From Planctomycetaceae bacterium (lineage in GTDB: Bacteria > Planctomycetota > Planctomycetia > Pirellulales > Pirellulaceae): a stretch of DNA of 37,936 nt. The notes under the pieces are model-generated. The model was not told the origin of the DNA, did no database searches, and saw nothing but the letters and a program-made list of their open reading frames with translations. Below, piece after piece: positions 23,640-32,307 of the stretch. The stretch is from NCBI GenBank assembly GCA_005798335.1, contig SYJV01000451.1, positions 1 through 37,936 of the forward strand, given 5' to 3'. The position numbers were made by a program, and so were the translations under genes. Within the stretch, counting starts at the first letter, position 1; the number at the start of each line of letters is the position of its first letter.

Positions 23640-24941
23640 TTAGACCAGTTTGTACTTGCCAGGAATCGCGATTTCGACTTTGGGTGGAGCAGTTTCGCGA
23701 AGGTAGTTTAGAGGCGAAAGATCCATTGGAGAATTTAGCAACTTGTCCCACTGGATCGCCGTTCCACTGTAACAAGCTTCGCGTCCCATGATCGCCATCA
23801 ATGTGCTGTAGCACATGTACTTGCCATTATTGATCGCCGTGCCCGAACGAATGGCTTTGTACATTTCACGATGTTCTTCGTCGTACATATTTGGCTTGGG
23901 GCCGTCGTATTTCCAGGACGAATCGTAGGCATCAACGACATTGGCCAGTACTTTGGCCGTGCCTTTGGTTCCGTAAATAAAGTCCTCAGTCTGATTAAAG
24001 CAATCGGCCATCTGACGAGTATGCGCAAACGTGCGCGTTCCGTCAGCCCACTCATAGACCACCGAGAAATGGTCGTAGACGTCGCCAAATTCTTCTCCCA
24101 CACGAACTTGGCGACCTCCCAAACCATAGGCCAGCTTGGGCGGCTCGTCGTTATGCAGCCACAATGACTTGTCCAGGCTGTGAATGAACTGTTCCACGAT
24201 ATGGTCTCCGGACAGCCATTTGTAATACAGCCAATTGCGCAATTGGTAATCCATGTCGGTCCATCCATCGCGGCGGTTCCTTTGCCACAGCGTTCCGGTG
24301 AGATAGTTCTCTTGAGTTGCGACAATATTCCCAATCATTCCATCCTTGATGCGATTAATTGTTGCTTTTACTCCCAAGTCGTAACGCCAACACAATCCCG
24401 ATACGAGGTTAAGTTTCTTGCTTTCAGCAATTCTCGTCAGTTCGAGAACTTTGCGCACGCCCGTTGGGTCGGTCGCAATTGGTTTTTCGCAGAAGATATG
24501 CTTGCCGGCGTTGATCGCAGCTTCGAGGTGGGCCGGTCGAAAATGCGGAGGTGTGCAAAGCAGCACGATATCCACATCCGCCTCGGCAATCAGTTTCTGG
24601 TAGGCGTCCACACCGACGTAGCAGTGCTCGTCTTTGATCGGAGATTGTTCCGCATAACGGCGCGAAAGGCTTTCGCGACAGCTCTGCAATCGGTCCTCAT
24701 AGGCGTCGGCCAGCGCAACGACGTGAGCATATTTGTCGGCGTTCATCGTATTCTGTGCTGCACCGGTACCCCTGCCACCACAGCCAACAAGGCCAACTCG
24801 CAATACCTCATTGCCTTGGGCGTGTACCATTCTTTGCGCCATCGATAACGCAGCGATCCCAACGGCCGCAGACTTGATTGCACCGCGTCTGGTTGCTTTG
24901 GCGGGCTCCATTGTAGGATTGGGTTTGTTTTGATCGTTCAT
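23640..24941 (-). CDS. Gfo/Idh/MocA family oxidoreductase with Tat signal
   Basis: 433 residues from ATG 24941. Twin-arginine leader KATRRGAIKSAAVGIAALSM; then the Rossmann motif LRVGLVGCGGRGTGAAQNTM, VVALADAYEDRL, and the catalytic-region motif GKHIFCEKPIATDPTGVRKV (EKP Lys). The C-terminal sheet domain includes DHIVEQFIHSLDKSLWL and TEDFIYGTKGTAKV. Such exported NAD(P)-dependent sugar or inositol dehydrogenase-like proteins are numerous in planctomycetes and thought to act in periplasmic carbohydrate processing; the actual substrate is unknown. Part of this gene (24108-24565) occurs again at 27913-28370. Confidence 0.93.
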   Translation of the reverse strand: MNDQNKPNPTMEPAKATRRGAIKSAAVGIAALSMAQRMVHAQGNEVLRVGLVGCGGRGTGAAQNTMNADKYAHVVALADAYEDRLQSCRESLSRRYAEQSPIKDEHCYVGVDAYQKLIAEADVDIVLLCTPPHFRPAHLEAAINAGKHIFCEKPIATDPTGVRKVLELTRIAESKKLNLVSGLCWRYDLGVKATINRIKDGMIGNIVATQENYLTGTLWQRNRRDGWTDMDYQLRNWLYYKWLSGDHIVEQFIHSLDKSLWLHNDEPPKLAYGLGGRQVRVGEEFGDVYDHFSVVYEWADGTRTFAHTRQMADCFNQTEDFIYGTKGTAKVLANVVDAYDSSWKYDGPKPNMYDEEHREMYKAIRSGTAINNGKYMCYSTLMAIMGREACYSGTAIQWDKLLNSPMDLSPLNYLRETAPPKVEIAIPGKYKLV

Positions 24942-25017
24942 TCGGATTCCCAGTTCTGAATTATGGGTGAGGATTTAAGCAGAGATGTTGGACGGACGAT
25001 TGCCGGAAAATTCGATA

Positions 25018-25133
25018 AGGCGAGCGGCAGATGCAAGGTTACCAATTGTAACCCGAAGCGTGAGCGAGGAGTCAACGCGAATCACCTCGCTCACGCGTCG
25101 GGTTACGGTAGACTCTCCTCTGCCGCTCGCCTA
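25018..25133. repeat. MITE-like palindromic repeat, family A, subtype 2
   Basis: Ends AGGCGAGCGGCAGAT and CTCTGCCGCTCGCCT match subtype 1 in the outer arms, but the inner stem is different: GGTTACCAATTGTAACCCGA and the TGAGCGAGG / CCTCGCTCA pair. The partial element at 1-69 is the same subtype. Lies upstream of the Gfo/Idh/MocA gene. In the rest of 24942-25424 I see no gene. Confidence 0.88.
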
Positions 25134-25424
25134 GCACCAAATCAATTTAGTAGTCGGCGGAAGTGAAGTCCCTAAATTCCACCTGACAGCTCAGTCGTTT
25201 GGCGCTTGCAGTGGTTATTGTAGCTATCGGCATATCTGCATCGCAACCGTACTCTCGTGCTGGCAGCAGAGAGTACCGAGAATTGACTCACCAGTGTGGC
25301 AATCAAAACTCGACTTGGTTCAGAAACGCGGTGCCGTCCGCCAAGTTAGTCTTTGTTTCACCTAGACGAGCAATTTTGAGTAGCGTTTTTTAGGGCAGTG
25401 CTTGTATACCGTCGTGCCTAGGCC

Positions 25425-26164
25425 TTACCGGCAATGCGAATCGGTAAAGACAAGCTCCGATTGCAATAGGCTCGTTCTCAGTTCGTTGTAACCCGCCTTG
25501 TCTCCGGCCAGCAAAAGCACTGCGGCCAATTCATGCGAAATGGAAGTGGGACTGCGCTGTGGTCCCTCTTGCATTGGTTGATTCGGTCGAATTGGTTCAG
25601 CTTTCAAAAGCAGTCGTCGCGTCTTATGGAGAATTTCGCAAGAATTCTGCCACTGCTGTTTGCTGGCGAGAATCCTCCCGTGCGCGAACCACACTCTTGA
25701 ATCGTCGGGTCTGATTTCTAGAATTGCCTTGAACAGATCCGGCTGGCTGGCTATTTCCGCGCAAAAAAACATTTCCTGGGATGATGCGCGAAATCCAGGC
25801 GGCAGTTGGTCAAGAACTTTGGAGAAACTGGCAGCAGCGTCCTTCCATTGGCCCCGAGTTGTGTGGGCTCGCCCAGCCTCCATCAGCGAAAAAGTATCAC
25901 CGGCAGTGATGGCATTCTGGGCTCGATCGTGGATCGCTACCAGCCGAGGATGGGCGACAGCAGGCGAACCATGGATTTCCAACTTGGCCTGGTTGAAATA
26001 GGGGAGCGCTTCCAACCAATCGAAACAACTGATCGGCATTCTTCCTATCGTGCCCGAGGAAATTTGTGCCGTCCATTCGTCAATCGCGTCTTCGAGTTTG
26101 GCAAGTACTCGGGGGCGGCATCATCTAGCTTTCCCATACGATGAAGCGTAACGGCATGGAGCAC
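25425..26164 (-). pseudogene. Decayed TPR protein (C-terminal part, frameshifted)
   Basis: Reading minus-strand, VLHAVTLHRMGKLDDAAPEY starts at 26164 in one frame, and LAKLEDAIDEWTAQISSGTI plus RMPISCFDWLEALPYFNQAK continues in another from about 26110; a single frame change joins them. The second part, stop at 25425, has TPR-like helices (GRAHTTRGQWKDAAASFSKV) and ends HELAAVLLLAGDKAGYNELR, a C-terminal motif of planctomycete TPR kinases and sigma-factor-linked TPR proteins. The N-terminal kinase-like part expected for that family is not present upstream (26165-26376 shows nothing). I therefore call it a remnant. Confidence 0.65.
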
Positions 26165-26376
26165 TCATCCAATGCGATGAACGCCACCGGGTATCGCTCC
26201 GCGGACTTTGGAACGCCCTCGGCCACAGTACCGGTCGATCAACTCAACCAGCCCAAAGAAAGAAACCAGATGGCTCGAAAATAAAAACAAAAAAATCCAA
26301 ATTCATCCTTGCCACCACTAGGACTTAATAGCCGATTGTCCTCAATCTCTTTATGGTCGCCAACTGAATTGTCCGC

Positions 26377-27795
26377 TTACTTCAATGCACGTGGAATCGG
26401 TGGTGGTTGGCCAACCTGAGGCAGTTTCGTGGATTGGAAGGTCGGACGAATCGCCGAAAGCGAAAACTGCAGGATCTTCAGGATGCCGAAAGCGTTGAGA
26501 AGGAGTCCGCCAACAACGATAGCGGCAGAAACAAGCATGGCGATCCATTCGTACGGTAACATGAGTATCGAAATCGTGAAAGCAAAAATCATGGCGAGAT
26601 TGCATGCCGCCAGCACGAGTAAGATGCGAAACAACTGAGTCTTCAACGGCGTTCCAGCTTGTAATTCTGCGTGCCAAAACTCGACGCGTTTAATCAGGAT
26701 AATAAAACTGGCAATCATTAGGTGGAAAGCATAAAGCGCCCCAACGATAGACAATCCAAGAGGTACGCTCGCTCGAAAAACACCCATAATGCTCGCCCAA
26801 TAAACCAAAATCAAAAAACAGACGATTACAATGCGAAGCCAATATGGAAGCTTGCTGAGCGTAACCATGATTCGCTGTATTGGCGTCGATTTGAATGAGA
26901 GGAGCGAGAGTTCGGCCAAGAAAAATAGTTGGAAACATAGTGCTGGTATCGCAAACAGGGGGAGCGTTATCAGCAGCCAGGCGATGAACACCAGCACTCC
27001 CTTAAACGCAATTATCCAAACGATCCAAACAAGCCAGCCGCCATGGCACAATGTGTTGAATGCCGATGTAGCAGCCGATAGCGGCAAGAACAACGACTGC
27101 GTAAAGACATTCTGTTTGGGTATCTGTGAAACCAGTTTTTGTTGGCATTCAATATTCGAGGGGTCGCACATCAAAGCGGATTTATACAACTCGATGGCTC
27201 GCTTGGCATTTTGAAGCTGGTCGGCATTGAAATCGCCGAGCATTTCAAGCAGCAAGGCATTGTTTGGATCCCTGGCCAAAAGCTCGTTCAAATCTGACTT
27301 TTGTTTAACGGCGTCTTCTGCGGAAGTTTGAACGATTGCCCTGACTTGCAACTCAATCGCTCCATAGAAAGTTTCGTCAGGTGCAAGCGATCTTGCCCTA
27401 GAAAGCATTTGCAGTGCCAAACCTATCTTTCCTTGCGACAGCAATGCTTGTCCCATAATGAAACTCGTCTCGGCGTCTTCCGGGTCCAATTCCAGCGCCC
27501 TAACCGCATGCCAGTAAGCGAAGTCCGGTTTATTGCGATGCGACCAGTACTTTACTAAAAACCGATGAGTCGAAGCTTCATTCGGTCCCAGCCGCAGTAG
27601 AGCCTGAAGGCAAGGCTCTACGTTTCCCTGCCAGTCGAGTCCGACGTACGCCGTCGCGAGAAGTTGATGGAGGTGAAAATTCTCAGGATCATGTGCAAGC
27701 AATTTAACGCACTTCTGTGCCAGCGTTTGCCAATCGCAACGCGAAACCAGGAAACTTAGCATTTGATACTGTCGGTTCAATTCACGTTCAGGCAT
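26377..27795 (-). CDS. TPR repeat protein with C-terminal membrane domain
   Basis: 472 residues. Residues about 1-235 are helical TPR repeats: LAHDPENFHLHQLLATAYVG, ALELDPEDAETSFIMGQALL, LARDPNNALLLEMLGDFNAD and YKSALMCDPSN. From about 245 the protein turns into a run of six or so membrane spans (GGWLVWIVWIIAFKGVLVFI; LITLPLFAIPALCFQLFFLA; LRIVIVCFLILVYWAS and others), ending in a proline-rich tail. The TPR part would face the cytoplasm since there is no signal peptide. No known name; a scaffold at the membrane is only suggested by layout. Next to a broken TPR gene in the same orientation. Confidence 0.85.
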   Translation of the reverse strand: MPERELNRQYQMLSFLVSRCDWQTLAQKCVKLLAHDPENFHLHQLLATAYVGLDWQGNVEPCLQALLRLGPNEASTHRFLVKYWSHRNKPDFAYWHAVRALELDPEDAETSFIMGQALLSQGKIGLALQMLSRARSLAPDETFYGAIELQVRAIVQTSAEDAVKQKSDLNELLARDPNNALLLEMLGDFNADQLQNAKRAIELYKSALMCDPSNIECQQKLVSQIPKQNVFTQSLFLPLSAATSAFNTLCHGGWLVWIVWIIAFKGVLVFIAWLLITLPLFAIPALCFQLFFLAELSLLSFKSTPIQRIMVTLSKLPYWLRIVIVCFLILVYWASIMGVFRASVPLGLSIVGALYAFHLMIASFIILIKRVEFWHAELQAGTPLKTQLFRILLVLAACNLAMIFAFTISILMLPYEWIAMLVSAAIVVGGLLLNAFGILKILQFSLSAIRPTFQSTKLPQVGQPPPIPRALK

Positions 27796-27912
27796 GAGAC
27801 CTCTGAAACCTGCTAATGAGCTTTACGCGTTCATCGAATCTTGAGGAAGGAAATGGAATTGCGAGATTGGTTCTACTAGCTAGCTCAGCCTTTCGCGGTG
27901 AACGTTCGGCTA

Positions 27913-28370
27913 TTGGCGACGTCCCAAGCCGTAGGCCAGCTTGGGCGGCTCGTCGTTGTGCAGCCACAATGACTTGTCAAGACTGTGAATGAACTGTTCC
28001 ACGATATGGTCTCCGGACAGCCAATTGTAATACAGCCAATTGCGCAATTGGTAAGCCATGTTGGTCCATCCATCGCGGCGGTTCCTTTGCCACAGCGTTC
28101 CGGTGAGATAGTTCTCCTGAGTCGCGACAATATTCCCAATCATTCCATCCTTGATAAGATTAATTGTTGCTTTTACTCCCAAGTCGTAACGCCAACACAA
28201 TCCCGATACGAGGTTAAGTTTCTTGCTTTCAGCAATTCTCGTCAGTTCGAGAACTTTGCGCACGCCCGTTGGGTCGGTCGCTATTGGTTTTTCGCAGAAA
28301 ATATGCTTGCCAGCGTTGATCGCAGTTTCGAGGTGGGCCGGTCGAAAATGCGGAGGCGTGCAAAGCGGCA
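27913..28370 (-). pseudogene. Gfo/Idh/MocA gene fragment, 458-bp duplicate of 24108-24565
   Basis: This segment matches the middle of the gene at 23640-24941 with a constant offset of 3805 and no indels; about 19 mismatches by eye (roughly 96% identity). It encodes the region from LCTPPHFRPAHLE through EKPIATDPTG to EPPKLAYGLG, without the Rossmann N-terminus or the C-terminus, so it cannot function. Several differences are amino-acid-changing (for example DMDYQ to NMAYQ), consistent with relaxed selection. It ends precisely where a membrane-protein gene begins to be readable. Confidence 0.88.
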
Positions 28371-28805
28371 TTGGCATCGGGGTCTTTACCTTCTGCTACG
28401 AGAAGGACGATTTCGCGTCCTTTTTTGTCGCCGGTCGCCATTGTTGGCACGACCATCTGCTGTACCTACAGCGCGGTGCGGATCGGTTTGGTGACCAACG
28501 CTTGGTTGGTTTATGCACTCGTCGTGAGCCTATTGTCCGCGTTGATTGGCGGTTACGTTTGCCAACTCGTAGGTCAGTGCAGCAGGACAGTGGTGTTGTT
28601 TGCATTTATTGTGTTGGTGTTCGGCGTCGGACAAGCGTTTGCCAACACGAAAAAGCCTGTTGTTTCATTGTCGCACGATCAGGTCGCGGCTATGTCCGCA
28701 ATGGATCGAGCTGGCTTGGCACGCCAGCCGAATTGGTTCGCATGGATCTTGCCAATGATGGCCTTCAGTGGGATTCTCATGGGCGGCCGATTGCGAGGAA
28801 GTTAA
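28371..28805 (+). pseudogene. 5'-truncated membrane protein
   Basis: Open frame with no ATG until residue 108; the only starts are TTG at 28371 and later TTG or GTG. The readable part has three membrane spans (VAIVGTTICC region; NAWLVYALVVSLLSALIGGY; VVLFAFIVLVFGVGQAFANT) and a final one (NWFAWILPMMAFSGILMGGR). It looks like the remaining part of a small integral membrane protein whose start was replaced by the duplicated segment at 27913-28370. Alternatively a TTG-started intact protein; the N-terminal serine/arginine-rich stretch does not look genuine. Confidence 0.5.
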
Positions 28806-29151
28806 CTGATCGAGTCGGTAACTGCTCAATGTGCAGATTGGCGCTGATACTCTTGCGCCTCTGGAAGCCGGTGCTCGCTTTAGCAGAACAAGTTTCAGAT
28901 GAGGAATGGGTTATGCCGGAGGACGTCAAAGCTGATCTGCCAGTTGTTTTCGCCTGGCAATGAGGGCACGCTCGAGATACCGATGAAGATTGTCTCCAGG
29001 TGCTCCGGAGTTCATAGACCATATTGCATCCAGTAGAATACAAGGAGCCTTTCTGGGAACTGGAGGAATCATGCAAATCCGCCGATGGTATGATGACGGG
29101 ATTGCACCTATACAATGGATCTATCGCCGCCCAAAAGTTTTTTTCCAACGA
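28806..29151. other. Non-coding stretch, nothing recognised
   Basis: No open frame here has a plausible start, composition or motif. An inverted repeat CCAACG/CGTTGG at 29145-29161 overlaps the end of hisS, but the A-run follows it on the hisS strand, so it is not a classical terminator. Confidence 0.4.
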
Positions 29152-30501
29152 TCAACGTTGGGGAATTTGGGCTAAGATCCGCTTGATTGCTTGAATTAAC
29201 GATTCACCGCCATCGGTAAAGGCAACTTCTTCGCTGGCTTGACTGGCCAAGTTTTTGACTTGGCATGTGCATTGTTCTAATTCTCGGCTGCCGGCGATGA
29301 CGGCGACTGCAAATCCTCGCTGATCAGCGTATTTCAACTGTGCTCCCAATTTCTTGGGCTCTGGAAATAACTCAACCCCCAGCCCTGCCGCACGAATCCA
29401 ACTGGCGATGCGCAAATAATCGTGCAGTCGCTCTTTGTCGAAATAAGCCATGAAAACTGGAGCCGGAGTGCGCACTGGTTCAAGCATATTGAGGCTCTCC
29501 ATTGCCGCCAGCAGTCGGTCCAGTCCCAGCGACGCACCGATTCCAGGTAGATGCTGTTTGGTGAATAGTCCCGCCAAGTTATCGTATCGCCCGCCCGAAC
29601 AAACGCTACCAATCGCAGGCAGCTTGTCCAGCATCGTTTCGTAGATGGTCCCAGTGTAGTAATCTAAACCGCGGGCAATAGAAACGTCGATGCGATATCG
29701 AGACTCCGGAATGCCGACAGCCTGCATCGCGGATGTAACCGCTCGCAGGCGCTCGATGCCAGCTTGACCAAGTTCGCTGCCCATCAGAAGTTGATCCAGT
29801 TCTTTGAGTATCGCGCCGCAATCACCTTCCAATGCTGCGAGTTTTAGAACTTGGCTGGCCTGCTCGGTCGTTAAGCCAACCTGCTGTTCCAATTCATTGG
29901 CGACTCCCCCGGTACCGATCTTGCCAAGCTTATCAATCGATCGCAATATCGCTACCGATTTTTCATCGAGATGCAGTTTGCTCAGCAGCCCGTTCAAGAC
30001 CTGGCGATTATTGATTCGCAAAGAAAATTCAGTGATCCCAATCTCACAAAACAGCTCCTGAATTACCATGGCCGTTTCGATATCGGCCACGACCGACTCG
30101 GTGCCGATGGTGTCGAAATCGCATTGCACGAATTCTCGGTATCTGCCAGCTTGAGTGTTTTCTCCGCGCCACACCGGGGCAATGTGGTAACGTTTGAACG
30201 GAGTCCCCAGGCTGCCGATGTGCTGGGCGGCAAATCGAGCCAGCGGTACGGTCAAGTCAAACCGCATGCCTACACGCCGACCACCGTGATCCTCGAACCG
30301 GTAAAGTTGGCGGTCCGTTTCGTCGCTTCCTTTGCCGGTCAAGATCTCCAAGTACTCAAGCGCAGGAGTATCGATCGGACTGAACCCAAATCGCCGATAG
30401 ACCCGCCGCGAGATTTCCATAATCTTCTCACGCGGAATCATCGTTTCGGGAAGATAATCGCGAAAACCCTTGAGTGTTCGAGGCTCAATCAATGAACTCA
30501 T
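29152..30501 (-). CDS. hisS: Histidyl-tRNA synthetase
   Basis: 449 residues from ATG 30501. Class II aminoacyl-tRNA synthetase: LKGFRDYLPETMIPREKIME at the N-terminus; motif 2 region GMRFDLTVPLARFAAQH and FKRYHIAPVWRGENTQAGRY (REFVQCDFD), and histidine-specific motifs IARGLDYYTGTIYE and SVCSGGRYDNL, then GIGASLGLDRLLAAM (motif 3). The C-terminal anticodon-binding domain includes GVELFPEPKKLGAQLKYADQ and FAVAVIAGSRELE. It charges tRNA-His. It stands alone, divergent from the sulfatase gene. Confidence 0.97.
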   Translation of the reverse strand: MSSLIEPRTLKGFRDYLPETMIPREKIMEISRRVYRRFGFSPIDTPALEYLEILTGKGSDETDRQLYRFEDHGGRRVGMRFDLTVPLARFAAQHIGSLGTPFKRYHIAPVWRGENTQAGRYREFVQCDFDTIGTESVVADIETAMVIQELFCEIGITEFSLRINNRQVLNGLLSKLHLDEKSVAILRSIDKLGKIGTGGVANELEQQVGLTTEQASQVLKLAALEGDCGAILKELDQLLMGSELGQAGIERLRAVTSAMQAVGIPESRYRIDVSIARGLDYYTGTIYETMLDKLPAIGSVCSGGRYDNLAGLFTKQHLPGIGASLGLDRLLAAMESLNMLEPVRTPAPVFMAYFDKERLHDYLRIASWIRAAGLGVELFPEPKKLGAQLKYADQRGFAVAVIAGSRELEQCTCQVKNLASQASEEVAFTDGGESLIQAIKRILAQIPQR

Positions 30502-30765
30502 ACTCTACTTCTATTGTGGAAAACGAAGCTGGTGCAGTGGCGACATTCTATGACGCGACCCAATATTCCACCAGCAACCATTCCAGCACCGACCAATCGG
30601 AATTGTCCGTAGGCTCTCGCAAAGTCACTCACTTTCGGCTGTGCCTGATTCGAATGCAATGCGAGGTCAGAAAGCTCAACAAGCGTGATTTGCAGGTGAC
30701 GGCCAGCAGAGTAACATGATCACAACGTGTCATTTGTCATACAACTTTCGCAAAGTCTAGCTCCA

Positions 30766-32307
30766 ATGCCGCCGTACATTTCGCCACACCATCGTTGCTC
30801 AGTTTTCCACATGTGGATATTGTTGGCAGCTGGGATGCTAACCAGCGCCATTGCCGTTGCTAACGTTGCACAGGCGGCTCCCAATATTATTTTGATGATG
30901 GGCGACGACCATGGTCGGGAGGAAACCGGTTACAACGGACATCCTCATGTTCGCACTCCAGTCTTGGACGAAATTGCGGCCAGCGGACTGCGGTTCGAGA
31001 ATTTCTATTCGGCTCATCCCAGTTGCTCGCCGACGCGAGGCAGTTTTCTGACTGGGAGGCATCCGAATCGGTATGGGACCTTCGCTCCGGGTTGGTCGTT
31101 TCGCCCCGAAGAAATTACGCTGGCCCATGTTTTACGAAAGTCCGGTTATTCATGTGCCCACTTTGGCAAGTGGCATGTCGGAGCAGTCAAAGCAGGATCG
31201 CCGACTAGTCCAGGCGCCATGGGTTTCGATTATTGGCTGTCTCATGACAATTTTTTTGAGTTGAATCCGTCGTTGTCGCGCAACGGAGCGCCACCTCAGG
31301 TTATTTCCGGTGAGAGTTCCGAGGTCATCATTCACGAAGCAATTCAGTTCATCGATCGGGCCAGGCAAGATAAAAAGCCGTTCTTCACGATCATCTGGTT
31401 TGGTTCGCCACACGAACCGTACAGCGGTTTGCCTGCGGATCTTGCATTATATGACGATCTACCGAAAAAGTACGCCACAAAGAAAGTGCGTTTGATTTCG
31501 AACGAGTCCGGTTCGCAGGTCAGTCGAAGTCAGGGTGAAGTGTTGCGCGAACGTTACGCTGAAATCACGGCGATGGATCGAGCAATTGGCAAATTGAGAA
31601 ACCACTTGGCATCGCAAAGACTGCGCGACAATACGCTGTTGTTCTATTGTGGTGACAATGGAACGTCGGCAGATGCTTCGCTGGCTTCGCCTCACCGCGG
31701 CGTCAAGGGACAGGTATACGAAGGTGGTGTCCTGGTGCCCGGACTGATTGAATGGCCAGCTCGAATTGCCAAACCCACTACCGTACAAGTTCGCGCAACC
31801 ACCAGCGACCTGCTGCCGACGCTGTGCGCACTGGTGGGCCAAGTGCTGCCGCAGCGCCCGATCGACGGCATCAATTTGCTACCAGTGATCGATCGCCAAG
31901 TTACTGCGCGTGCCAAACCGCTATACTTTTGGGCTTTCAATTCCGGACGCTTGGCGAACTCCGATCGAGTCCCATACATCGATCCAGAACTTCAAAAGGG
32001 TACCACTCCCTTGGCAAAGCTGGCAGGCGGAAAAGCCACGCGCGATTTCAATAACTATCACCATCCAACGATCACGGACGACGACTATTTGGGACCGCGA
32101 GCGATCATCGATGGCCAACTGAAGCTGGTCATTCACGATCAAAACAAGGCTGCTCCGAAACACGAATTGTTCAACCTAACGGACGACCCGGGCGAGCGGA
32201 CGAACTTGGTGGATAAACAGCCCGAGCAGGCCAAAGCGCTGCTTAGTCAACTGCGCAGTTGGCAAGCATCCGTGTTGCAAAGTCTTACCGGGGCCGATTA
32301 TCGGTAA
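30766..32307 (+). CDS. Sulfatase (arylsulfatase family), secreted
   Basis: 513 residues from ATG 30766; a GTG reading at 30727 is possible but adds nothing. Signal peptide MWILLAAGMLTSAIAVANVA(QAA). Metal site NIILMMGDDHGREETGYNGH (D47, D48), sulfatase signature SCSPTRGSFLTGRHPNRYG with the Cys (C87) that is oxidised to formylglycine by FGE, and HFGKWHVG with the conserved Lys/His, plus LLFYCGDNGTSAD. C-terminus LFNLTDDPGERTNLVDKQPE is typical of sulfatases. The expanded sulfatase sets of planctomycetes attack sulfated polysaccharides; the substrate is unknown. It ends inside the 3' end of the convergent trmB gene. Confidence 0.95.
   Translation: MPPYISPHHRCSVFHMWILLAAGMLTSAIAVANVAQAAPNIILMMGDDHGREETGYNGHPHVRTPVLDEIAASGLRFENFYSAHPSCSPTRGSFLTGRHPNRYGTFAPGWSFRPEEITLAHVLRKSGYSCAHFGKWHVGAVKAGSPTSPGAMGFDYWLSHDNFFELNPSLSRNGAPPQVISGESSEVIIHEAIQFIDRARQDKKPFFTIIWFGSPHEPYSGLPADLALYDDLPKKYATKKVRLISNESGSQVSRSQGEVLRERYAEITAMDRAIGKLRNHLASQRLRDNTLLFYCGDNGTSADASLASPHRGVKGQVYEGGVLVPGLIEWPARIAKPTTVQVRATTSDLLPTLCALVGQVLPQRPIDGINLLPVIDRQVTARAKPLYFWAFNSGRLANSDRVPYIDPELQKGTTPLAKLAGGKATRDFNNYHHPTITDDDYLGPRAIIDGQLKLVIHDQNKAAPKHELFNLTDDPGERTNLVDKQPEQAKALLSQLRSWQASVLQSLTGADYR

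Noticed and set aside
23382-23711. 109-residue open frame between korB and the Gfo/Idh/MocA gene
   Set aside because: Runs through the family A palindrome and into the antisense of the next gene; no codon bias or motif.
25199-25393. 64-residue reading with a hydrophobic start (TTG)
   Set aside because: Looks signal-peptide-like for 20 residues but has no ATG, no domain and no partner; probably chance.
28223-28963. 246-residue open frame across the duplicated segment and the membrane gene
   Set aside because: The first part is antisense to the Gfo/Idh/MocA fragment and the rest is out of frame with the membrane spans; Cys- and Arg-rich, no motif.
29145-29161. Hairpin CCAACG/CGTTGG with a nearby T-run as hisS terminator
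   Set aside because: On the hisS strand the run after the hairpin is A, not T, and the stop codon lies in the loop; direction does not fit an intrinsic terminator.
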